From the NCBI GenBank assembly GCA_028275005.1, contig JAQCNN010000230.1, positions 1 through 12,570 on the forward strand: a stretch of 12,570 nt of DNA. Reading direction: 5' to 3'. Below are positions 1 to 5,997 of the stretch, in pieces. The DNA is from Salinirussus sp. Lineage in GTDB: Archaea; Halobacteriota; Halobacteria; Halobacteriales; Haloarculaceae. Below the pieces are notes generated by a model. The model ran no database searches. It was given only the letters and a program-made list of their open reading frames with translations, and was not told the origin of the DNA. The first letter of the stretch is position 1, and the number at the start of each line of letters is the position of its first letter. The translations under genes and the position numbers were made by a program.

Positions 1-156
1 CACCCCCTCCTTTGTGTCGCCCAGGTCCTTGATGCCGAGCGGGACCCCGGCGAGCGGGAGGTCCTCGCCGGCGGCGACCCGCTCGCGGACCTCCCGGGCC
101 TGTTCGCGCGCCTCCTCCGCGAGGTCTACCTCGAAGGGCTCGATGGCCGGGCTCAT
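1..156 (-). CDS. Amidase-signature family protein, N-terminal part only (runs off left edge)
   Basis: The first 52 residues of a minus-strand gene are visible, starting at ATG 156-154. From about residue 9 they align almost residue for residue with the complete amidase at 336-1772, including the PLAGVPLGIKDLGDTKEGV stretch. The Lys of GIKD is the catalytic Lys of the Ser-cisSer-Lys triad, so an active amidase is plausible, but both serines lie outside the window. The full-length neighbour has about 45 extra N-terminal residues (helices before the shared part). They are absent here and replaced by only MSPAIEPFEV, so this copy is shortened at the N-terminus or starts differently. The upstream in-frame sequence shows no similarity to the missing helices. 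A GGGGAG stretch lies about 8 nt before the ATG. The gene is head-to-head with its paralogue. Family assignment is firm; substrate is unknown. Confidence 0.8.
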   Translation of the reverse strand, partial: MSPAIEPFEVDLAEEAREQAREVRERVAAGEDLPLAGVPLGIKDLGDTKEGV

Positions 157-233
157 TGTCTGTGCTCCCCGCCGTGCTCGCCCTGTCGGCACTCCGCGTG
201 ACGGGTGACCGAGTCCGTGGCTGTCCTGCTCAT
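153..233 (-). CDS. Possible 26-codon leader ORF overlapping the partial amidase start (ATGA)
   Basis: A short minus-strand reading frame starts at ATG 233-231 and ends at TGA 155-153. Its stop overlaps the ATG of the downstream amidase as ATGA, the arrangement seen in translationally coupled archaeal genes. A TATA-like CTATTAG (258-264) is centred about 28 nt upstream of ATG 233, as expected for a leaderless haloarchaeal transcript. No comparable box precedes ATG 156. The predicted peptide has no recognisable motif. It could be a real leader peptide, an untranslated leader, or chance. Confidence 0.25.
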   Translation of the reverse strand: MSRTATDSVTRHAECRQGEHGGEHRQ

Positions 234-257
234 GTCTCCGGTCACGCGGGACGGACA

Positions 258-264
258 CTAATAG
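258..264 (-). promoter_or_regulatory. TATA-like box for the minus-strand amidase unit
   Basis: CTATTAG on the minus strand is the only AT-rich element between the divergent amidases that faces left. Its spacing of about 28 nt fits transcription beginning at or near ATG 233 rather than ATG 156. Position and composition are the only evidence. Confidence 0.35.
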
Positions 265-308
265 CTCCGCCACGTCCCGCCCGGTGACTGACTGCTGACA
301 CAACCCTT

Positions 309-316
309 TTTATATA
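309..316 (+). promoter_or_regulatory. TATA box of the complete amidase gene
   Basis: TTTATATA lies in otherwise GC-rich DNA, centred about 24 nt before ATG 336. This is the usual spacing for a haloarchaeal promoter giving a nearly leaderless mRNA. A GAGGTG sequence (324-329) also sits 6 nt before the ATG and could serve as a ribosome binding site if a short leader is made. Confidence 0.6.
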
Positions 317-335
317 TCTCTCCGAGGTGGCTGTC

Positions 336-1772
336 ATGGCAGACCACTACCGGTCGGCGGTCGAGGTGGCGGCAGCCGTGAACGCGGGCGAGACAGACCC
401 GGTCGAGGTCGTCGACGCCGCCCTCGAGCGCATCGAGGAGCGAAACGACCTGACCAACGCCTTCGTGACCGTCATCGCCGAGGAGGCACGCGAACGGGCT
501 CGCGAGGTCCGCGAGCGGGTCACCGCCGGCGAGGACCTCCCGCTCGCCGGCGTCCCACTCGGGATCAAGGACCTCGGGGACACGAAGGAGGGTGTCACCC
601 ACACGATGGGGCTGGCGCCGCTCTCGGACAACGTCGCCGACGAGACGGCGCTGACGGTCCGGCGGCTCGAGGCGGCGGGTGCGGTCCCGGTCGGCACGAC
701 GAACACGCCGGCACTCGGGCACACGGTCCGGACGGTCAACGACGTGGTCGGGCCGACGGGGACACCCTTCGACCCCGAGCGCAACGCCGGCGGCTCCTCT
801 GGGGGGTCGGCTGCGGCGCTGGCTGACGGGCTCGTCGCGCTCGCAACCGGCTCCGATGTCGGCGGCTCGCTGCGGAACCCCGCGGCCTGCTGTAACGTCG
901 TCTCGGTCAAGCCGACCCACGGGCTCGTCCCGAACGGCAGCGACCTGAACGGCTTTCAGGGCCACACCCCCGTCTCGGTCCGGGGGCCGATGGCCCGCGA
1001 CACCCGGAGTCTGGGGCGAATGCTCGACGTGCTGGCCGGCGTCGACGCTGTCGACCCGTTCAGTGTGCCCGCGACCGACGACTACGAGGCCGCCGCCGAG
1101 CCCCGCGACCCCACAGACCTCGAACTCGCGTACTCCCCGGGGCTGGACCTGTTCCCGGTCGCCCCCGAGACCCGTGACTCGGTCGAGTCCACGCTGGACG
1201 ACCTGGAGACCGCGGGCGCGACCGTCGAAGAGGTCGAGTTGGACACGCCCGACCGCCACACGGTCAACGAGACATACATGACGACGGTTACGGCCTACTT
1301 CGCGGAGACCGTCGCGGAGCTGAACCGCAGTCTGGGGTACGACCTGCTCGCGGAACACGCCGACGAGGTGCCCGACCGCCTCCGGGAGATCGTCGAGGTC
1401 GGTGAGAGCCACGACATCACCGCGTACACGAACAGCAACTTCCCGCGGACGGACCTGTACCGGGCCGTCCAGGCTGTCGTCGCCGAGTACGACGCCCTGG
1501 TCTGTCCGACCGTGGCGACGCCGCCGCTGACACACGACGAGCCGTTCCCGCCCGAGATCGACGGCGTCGAGACCGAGGGGATGCCAACCGACTGGGCGAT
1601 GGCCTGGGTGTTCAACCTCACCGGCCACCCCGTTGTCAACGTCCCCGCCGACCTCGCCGACGGGCTCCCGGTCGGGATGCAGGTCGTCGGGTCCACGTTC
1701 TCGGAGGCGGACCTGCTGGGGGTCGCGGCCACAGTTGAGGAGGTCAGCCCCTGGGGCTACCCCGAGGCGTAA
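336..1772 (+). CDS. Amidase (amidase signature family)
   Basis: A complete 478-residue amidase-signature hydrolase, which cleaves a carboxylic amide to acid and ammonia; cytoplasmic, since no signal peptide is seen. The catalytic triad is present: Lys78 in GVPLGIKD, cis-Ser154 in the GGSSGGS motif, and nucleophile Ser178 in GSDVGGSLRNPA. The length is normal for the family. ATG 336 is preferred over the in-frame GTG 327 because the TATA box points to transcription starting near 336 and GAGGTG precedes it. The family includes GatA, but the gene has no gatB or gatC neighbour and the C-terminal part is of general amidase type, so a catabolic amidase is more likely. It is divergent from a second, shortened amidase copy at the left edge. 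The substrate cannot be read from the sequence. Confidence 0.93.
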   Translation: MADHYRSAVEVAAAVNAGETDPVEVVDAALERIEERNDLTNAFVTVIAEEARERAREVRERVTAGEDLPLAGVPLGIKDLGDTKEGVTHTMGLAPLSDNVADETALTVRRLEAAGAVPVGTTNTPALGHTVRTVNDVVGPTGTPFDPERNAGGSSGGSAAALADGLVALATGSDVGGSLRNPAACCNVVSVKPTHGLVPNGSDLNGFQGHTPVSVRGPMARDTRSLGRMLDVLAGVDAVDPFSVPATDDYEAAAEPRDPTDLELAYSPGLDLFPVAPETRDSVESTLDDLETAGATVEEVELDTPDRHTVNETYMTTVTAYFAETVAELNRSLGYDLLAEHADEVPDRLREIVEVGESHDITAYTNSNFPRTDLYRAVQAVVAEYDALVCPTVATPPLTHDEPFPPEIDGVETEGMPTDWAMAWVFNLTGHPVVNVPADLADGLPVGMQVVGSTFSEADLLGVAATVEEVSPWGYPEA

Positions 1773-2064
1773 TCCGCCGGCTACCAGGGCCGTACACACA
1801 GACCGGGTGCGCTCTGTAGCCAGTCGGCCGCCGGCCCGGTTCCCGGGGTTTCATTGCCCTCTCTCGGATGTCGCCTGCCATACTCCCGCCTCGGGCCGGT
1901 CGCCGCGCGCTATCTGGGTGTTCTCGCGACAGTGGCCGTGTGCGGGACCCGCAGTGTCGGCCGGTGACCGGGGCACAGCGGGAGCTCAGGCGGGTCACCG
2001 TGGCTCCCTGTCACTCCTGCAGTGGCGCCAAACGGACTTTGGGCGTTCAGGGACAAACCCACCT

Positions 2065-2430
2065 GTGCAGCAAGTCACACTCAGTGCGGCCTTCGACAGC
2101 TTCGACGAGCAGTGGGCACCCCGGGTCGCGGCCGAACTCAACGGTCAGGCGGTGAAGCTGGCGAAGGTCGAAGGGGAGTTTGTCTGGCACAGCCACGACG
2201 ACGCCGACGAACTCTTTCTCGTGGTCACCGGCGAACTCGACGTCGAGTTCCGCGACCGCGACACCGCCACCCTCGCCGAGGGCGACCTGCTGGTCGTTCC
2301 CGCGGGCGTCGAACACCGCCCGGTCGCCGACGATGAGGCGGAGGTTCTGCTCTTCGAGCCCGCGGAGACGCGAAACACCGGCAACGTCGAGACCGAGCGC
2401 ACCCGGACGGACCTGGAGCGGGTGGACTGA
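2065..2430 (+). CDS. Cupin-domain protein (small, single-domain)
   Basis: A 121-residue single cupin barrel. Motif 1 has His42, His44 and Glu49 in WHSHDDADELF, and motif 2 ends with the metal-ligand His84 in PAGVEHRPVA, so all four usual metal ligands are present. The tail LLFEPAETRNTGNV is characteristic of a widespread short-cupin family whose members have the same NGQ-VKLAK-EGEFVWH opening. The start is taken as GTG 2065 because similarity to the family begins at QQVTLSAAFDSFDEQW. The frame is open further upstream but that part is arginine- and proline-rich and looks non-coding. No enzyme activity is known to me for this subfamily. It stands alone, 292 nt after the amidase and convergent with the crotonase gene. 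A clear TATA box was not found. Confidence 0.88.
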   Translation: MQQVTLSAAFDSFDEQWAPRVAAELNGQAVKLAKVEGEFVWHSHDDADELFLVVTGELDVEFRDRDTATLAEGDLLVVPAGVEHRPVADDEAEVLLFEPAETRNTGNVETERTRTDLERVD

Positions 2431-2434
2431 TCAC

Positions 2435-2460
2435 GCCCGCCCGTGCGCCTCGCGGCGGGC
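2435..2460. terminator. GC-rich hairpin between convergent genes
   Basis: GCCCGCC (2435-2441) and GGCGGGC (2454-2460) form a perfect 7-bp stem with a 12-nt loop immediately after the cupin stop. No T-tract follows, and archaeal termination relies mainly on T-tracts, so a terminator role is uncertain. In DNA this GC-rich the stem may be chance. Confidence 0.25.
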
Positions 2461-2532
2461 CGTCTCGTCGCGACATCGCCGCCACAGCGTCCGCCAACAG
2501 CAGTATCGGATCGCAGACGGGCGGCTGTTCTC

Positions 2533-3309
2533 TCACCGACCCTGAAAGTCGGGGTCCCGTCCCTCCCGGAACGCGGCGACCCCCTCGGCGTGGTCCTCGC
2601 TGTTGAAGGCCTCGTCGCGGACGCGGGCGACCCACCGTGTCTCCGCCTCGGAGAGTCGCCCCTTCTCGTGGACCATGTCCACGACCTGTTTCATCTTGCG
2701 CAGCGAGAAGGGGGCGTTCCCGGCGATGGTGTCGGCCATGTCGTACGTGCGGTCGGCCAACTCCTCGCGGTCGACGGCGTAGTTGAGCAGCCCAATCTCG
2801 GCGGCGTGGTCGGCGTCGACCGGTTCGGCGGTAAAGAGCAGTTCCTTGGTCTTTGCCGGGCCGACCAGACGCATGATCCGGTGGATCGCCCGGCCCCCGT
2901 AGACCAGCCCGATCTTCGCTGGCGTGACGGCAAAGCGGGCGTCCCTCGCTCCGAGCCGGATGTCACAGGCTGCCGCGACCTCGACACCCCCGCCGTAGGT
3001 GTCGCCGGTTATCATCCCGAGGACGGGGTAGGGGTAGCCCTCGATGGTGTCGGTCATCTCCGGCCAGCGCTGTTTCAGGTCCTTTGGCGTCTCGCTGCGG
3101 TCGACGTCGAGGTCGAACCCCGCACAGAATGCCTGCTCGCCGGCTCCCCGGAGGACAGCCACAGTCGGCTCCGCCCGCTCCGCCAACGCCTCGAAGGTGG
3201 CCGTCAGCTCCGCAGCCATCCCGAAGTCCATCGCGTTGCGCTTGCCCTCGTTTGTGATGGTGACCGTACAGACCTGCCCGTCGACCTCGGAGTGGATCGT
3301 CCCGCTCAT
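2533..3309 (-). CDS. Crotonase-superfamily acyl-CoA enzyme (enoyl-CoA hydratase or methylmalonyl-CoA decarboxylase-like)
   Basis: A 258-residue crotonase-fold protein, normal length for the family. The oxyanion-hole parts are visible: CAGFD (residues 62-66) and GGGVEVA (106-112). Glu110 matches the first catalytic Glu of enoyl-CoA hydratase (rat Glu144). The second (Glu164, in the usual PE motif) is replaced by Ala131 in FAVTPAKIGLVYGG. That segment, and FTAEPVDADHAAEIGLLN and the C-terminal NSEDHAEGVAAF, resemble E. coli methylmalonyl-CoA decarboxylase ScpB (YgfG), including a Tyr (137) where ScpB has its active-site Tyr. The ScpB active-site His is Phe65 here. Hydratase activity is therefore doubtful, and decarboxylase or isomerase is possible. 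ATG 3309 is chosen because crotonase homology begins there; the frame extends upstream without homology. It is divergent from a CoA-transferase gene 120 nt away. Confidence 0.88.
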   Translation of the reverse strand: MSGTIHSEVDGQVCTVTITNEGKRNAMDFGMAAELTATFEALAERAEPTVAVLRGAGEQAFCAGFDLDVDRSETPKDLKQRWPEMTDTIEGYPYPVLGMITGDTYGGGVEVAAACDIRLGARDARFAVTPAKIGLVYGGRAIHRIMRLVGPAKTKELLFTAEPVDADHAAEIGLLNYAVDREELADRTYDMADTIAGNAPFSLRKMKQVVDMVHEKGRLSEAETRWVARVRDEAFNSEDHAEGVAAFREGRDPDFQGR

Positions 3310-3331
3310 AGGTGCTCGGTGTCCCCCCACG

Positions 3332-3339
3332 ACCCTAAA
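3332..3339 (-). promoter_or_regulatory. Possible TATA-like box of the crotonase gene
   Basis: TTTAGGGT on the minus strand is centred about 27 nt upstream of ATG 3309, in a GC-rich intergenic region. Only its position supports it. Confidence 0.3.
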
Positions 3340-3399
3340 CCCCGGCCGTCTCCGTGACCGGCGACGCGCCCGGCCGGTCACAGGACCCGGCCGCGGGGA

Positions 3400-3407
3400 T
3401 TTAATAT
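3400..3407 (+). promoter_or_regulatory. TATA box of the CoA-transferase gene
   Basis: TTTAATAT is centred about 26 nt before ATG 3430, the usual archaeal spacing for a leaderless or very short-leader mRNA. GGAGG (3421-3425) lies 4 nt before the ATG and resembles a Shine-Dalgarno sequence. Confidence 0.55.
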
Positions 3408-3429
3408 CGGGGCAGCGTTCGGAGGCTGT

Positions 3430-4668
3430 ATGTCGGACGAACCGCTGGAGCACCTCACTGTCGTCGACCTCTCGCGATACCGCGCGGGGCCGTGGTGTAC
3501 GCAGATCCTGGGCGAACTCGGCGCGGAGGTGGTCAAGGTCGAGCGGCCGGGCGTCGGTGACCCGGAACGGCACAGTCACCCGGAGCAGGGCGGGATGGGG
3601 GTGAACTTCATCGCCCGCAACCGCAACAAGCGGAGCATCGCGGTCAATCTCAAACACGAGGCCGGCCGACAGGTCGTCGAGGAACTAATCGCCGAGGCGG
3701 ACGTCCTCGTCGAGAACTACAGCCTCGGGGTCATGGAGGACTTCGGCCTGGGCTACGACTACCTGACCGAGGAGGTCAACCCCGACCTCGTGTACGCCTC
3801 GATAAAGGGCTACGGCGAGGAGGGCCCCGACAGCGACCGCCGCGGGGTCGACCTGGTGATGCAGGCCGAGGCCGGGATCATGAGCGTCACCGGCCCCGAG
3901 GACGGCCAGCCGGTCAAACTCGGCCAGGCGCTGGGGGACATCGGGAGCGGGCTGTACGCCCTCGTCGGGATCCTCACCGCCCTCTACGAGCGCGAACGGC
4001 TGGGCGGTGACGGTGGAGGCGGCGGGACAGACGAGGAGGAAACCAGCGGCGCCGGGCAGAAAGTCGAGACAAGCCTCTTTGGCACGGTTGTCTCCTTCAT
4101 GGAGGAGTACATCACCCGCCACGGGATCACCGGCGAGGACCCGACCCCCTACGGGACGCGCCACCAGACGGGTGTCCCCTACGAGCTCTTCGAGACCGCA
4201 GACGGCCACATGGTGTTGAGTGTCACCGGCCGGGGCGCCTGGGAGCGCTTCGTCACGGAGGTCCTGGAGGACGCCGACCACCTGCTCGAATACGACTCCC
4301 AGCGGCTCCGCCAGGAACACTACGCCGAGCTGATGGCAGCCATCCGACCGACCCTCCGCGAGCGGTCAACCGCCGAGTGGCGCGAGATATTCGACGACCT
4401 GGGCTTTCCGAACGGCCCGCTCAACCGGGTCTCCGACGTTGTCGAGCACCCCCAGGCTCGCGCGCGCGACTACGTCTTCGAGTACGAGGACGAGGCGGTC
4501 GGCGAGGTGACCCTCCACGGCCACCCGCTTCACTTCTCGGAGGCCGACACCTCGGTCCGGTCGGGCCCGCCCCAGCTGGGCGAGCACACCGACGACGTGC
4601 TGACCGGCCACCTCGACCGGACCCCAGCGGAGGTCGACCGACTCCGCGAGGACGGCGCAGTCGAGTGA
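3430..4668 (+). CDS. Class III (CaiB/BaiF family) CoA-transferase
   Basis: A 412-residue family III CoA-transferase, which moves CoA between carboxylic acids through an aspartyl-CoA thioester. The N-terminus has the family pattern VVDLSRYRAGPWCTQILGELGAEVVKVE. Further on come NRNKRSIAVNLK, ADVLVENY and GYGEEGP. The catalytic Asp is Asp170 in LGDIGSG, matching Asp169 of formyl-CoA transferase. Length is normal. Residues about 191-209 are a Gly-rich then acidic stretch not usual for the family, between the helix after the catalytic Asp and the ETSLFG strand; it is probably a surface loop. It is divergent from the crotonase, which suggests a shared acyl-CoA pathway. The substrate pair is not predictable from sequence. 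Confidence 0.92.
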   Translation: MSDEPLEHLTVVDLSRYRAGPWCTQILGELGAEVVKVERPGVGDPERHSHPEQGGMGVNFIARNRNKRSIAVNLKHEAGRQVVEELIAEADVLVENYSLGVMEDFGLGYDYLTEEVNPDLVYASIKGYGEEGPDSDRRGVDLVMQAEAGIMSVTGPEDGQPVKLGQALGDIGSGLYALVGILTALYERERLGGDGGGGGTDEEETSGAGQKVETSLFGTVVSFMEEYITRHGITGEDPTPYGTRHQTGVPYELFETADGHMVLSVTGRGAWERFVTEVLEDADHLLEYDSQRLRQEHYAELMAAIRPTLRERSTAEWREIFDDLGFPNGPLNRVSDVVEHPQARARDYVFEYEDEAVGEVTLHGHPLHFSEADTSVRSGPPQLGEHTDDVLTGHLDRTPAEVDRLREDGAVE

Positions 4669-4748
4669 CTCGGCCAGTGACCCCGGCCCGACACCGCCGA
4701 GTCGGACCGGCCACACGAACAGCCAAGCACAGGCCGTGTGCGCCGGAA

Positions 4749-4756
4749 CCTATTCG
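4749..4756 (+). promoter_or_regulatory. TATA-like box of the Eis-like acetyltransferase gene
   Basis: CCTATTCG is centred about 27 nt upstream of ATG 4780 and supports that ATG as the start of a leaderless mRNA. It argues against the in-frame codon at 4738, which would place this box inside the gene. Confidence 0.4.
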
Positions 4757-4779
4757 TGGGGACCGCATCGAGTAAGGGT

Positions 4780-5973
4780 ATGCCCGAGCGAACAGTCCGC
4801 GAACTCGGCGACGAGCACCGGGCCCGGTTCCGGGCGCTCGTCGACTACGCCTTCGACGCCGCAGGCGGCCCGAGGAGCGACGACTCGTACGAGGAGACGC
4901 CGCGGATGCTCGGCCGGAAGGTCGGTGTCTTCGAGGCCGACGAGCCCCGAGCCGTCTGCGTTCACCACGACTTCAGCGCGCGGGTCCGCGAGGACTGGCT
5001 GCCGATGGCCGGCCTCGCGGCCGTCGCTACCCCGCCGGAACACCGCCGTGAGGGGCTGGCCCGGACACTCGTCGAGGACGCCCTCGGGCGGTGGCGTGGG
5101 GAGTACCCACTCGCCGCGCTCTGGCCGTTCGACCACGCCTACTACCGGCAGTTCGGCTGGGCGCTGTCGAACACGGCAGTCCGCTACGCCTGCCCGCCGG
5201 CGGCGCTGGCCCCGGCCCGGGACGCCGACGGTATCGCCTACCCCGTCGACCCCGGGGAGTGGGAGCGACTCCAGCCCGCCCACGAGGCCCACGGCGCCGA
5301 CCGGAACCTGACGCTGCGGCGCGACGAGGAGTGGTGGCGCCGGCGGGTCTTTCGCTCGCTCGGCGGCGGCCGGCGGTACGTCTACGCGGTCGAGCGGGAC
5401 GGCCGGGTCGACGGCTACGTCGCCTACACCGTCGAGAACGGGGGCACGGAGCTCCGGGTCTCCGACCTCGCCTTCCGCGACCGCGAGGCCTACCGCCGGG
5501 TCCTGGGGCTGCTCGCCGACCACGACTCTCAGGTCGAGACGGTGGTGCTCTACCGCGAGGACGAACGCTCGCTGTTCTCGCTCGTCGACGACCCCGAGGC
5601 GCTTGACTGCACCGTCTCGCCGGGCCCGCAGGTCCGAGTCGTCGCTGTCGAACACGCGCTCGAGGCGGTCGCCTACCCCGACGACGCGACAGCCAGCCTC
5701 CGGCTGGCGGTGACCGACCGACACGCGCCCTGGAACGACGGCTGCTTCGAACTTCGGGTCGACGACGGGGTCGGGGAGTGTCGCCGGGTCGACGGGGAAC
5801 ACGGGGATGCCGACGTAACCCTGGATATCGGGACCCTCAGCCAGCTCTACGTCGGCTTCCGCGCACCCGTGGAGCTCCGCCGCACGGGGGATCTTGAGGC
5901 CAGTGACGAGTCAGTTGAAGCCCTCGCCACGCTGTTTCCACCCCAGACTGTCCATCTCCGGGAGTACTTCTGA
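4780..5973 (+). CDS. Eis-like GNAT N-acetyltransferase with C-terminal SCP2-type domain
   Basis: A 397-residue protein with the layout of the mycobacterial Eis family: an N-terminal GNAT domain, a second degenerate GNAT-like domain and a C-terminal sterol-carrier-like domain (about residue 290 on). The acetyl-CoA pyrophosphate loop is visible at AVATPPEHRREGLAR (residues 81-95). YYRQFGW (121-127) aligns with IYGRFGY of Eis, so Tyr122 matches the catalytic Tyr126. The protein ends in Phe397 with a free carboxylate, the same end residue as Eis, where the C-terminal carboxylate takes part in catalysis. Known Eis proteins acetylate amines such as aminoglycosides or lysines; the substrate here is unknown. 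It has its own TATA-like box and converges on the ATPase gene. The catalytic parts appear intact. Confidence 0.85.
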   Translation: MPERTVRELGDEHRARFRALVDYAFDAAGGPRSDDSYEETPRMLGRKVGVFEADEPRAVCVHHDFSARVREDWLPMAGLAAVATPPEHRREGLARTLVEDALGRWRGEYPLAALWPFDHAYYRQFGWALSNTAVRYACPPAALAPARDADGIAYPVDPGEWERLQPAHEAHGADRNLTLRRDEEWWRRRVFRSLGGGRRYVYAVERDGRVDGYVAYTVENGGTELRVSDLAFRDREAYRRVLGLLADHDSQVETVVLYREDERSLFSLVDDPEALDCTVSPGPQVRVVAVEHALEAVAYPDDATASLRLAVTDRHAPWNDGCFELRVDDGVGECRRVDGEHGDADVTLDIGTLSQLYVGFRAPVELRRTGDLEASDESVEALATLFPPQTVHLREYF

Positions 5974-5977
5974 GACC

Positions 5978-5995
5978 GCCACGTGAGCCGGTGGC
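5978..5995. other. Short hairpin in the 24-nt gap between convergent genes
   Basis: GCCAC (5978-5982) and GTGGC (5991-5995) can pair with an 8-nt loop between the stops of the acetyltransferase and the ATPase. It might act on both transcripts, but it is short and lacks a T-tract. Confidence 0.2.
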
Positions 5996-5997
5996 AG

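Noticed and set aside
258..1799. Long open minus-strand frame opposite the complete amidase
   Set aside because: Its translation is Arg/Val/Gly/Asp-rich without domains; long antisense frames are expected in GC-rich haloarchaeal genes. The plus-strand frame has a full amidase catalytic triad.
2443..3357. Long plus-strand frame opposite the crotonase gene
   Set aside because: No recognisable motif and composition of an antisense shadow; the minus strand encodes a clear crotonase.
4738..4779. Upstream in-frame start for the Eis-like gene
   Set aside because: It would put the TATA-like box inside the gene; homology starts at ATG 4780.
4750..5802. Open minus-strand frame opposite the acetyltransferase
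   Set aside because: Antisense shadow with no domain; the plus strand has conserved GNAT motifs.
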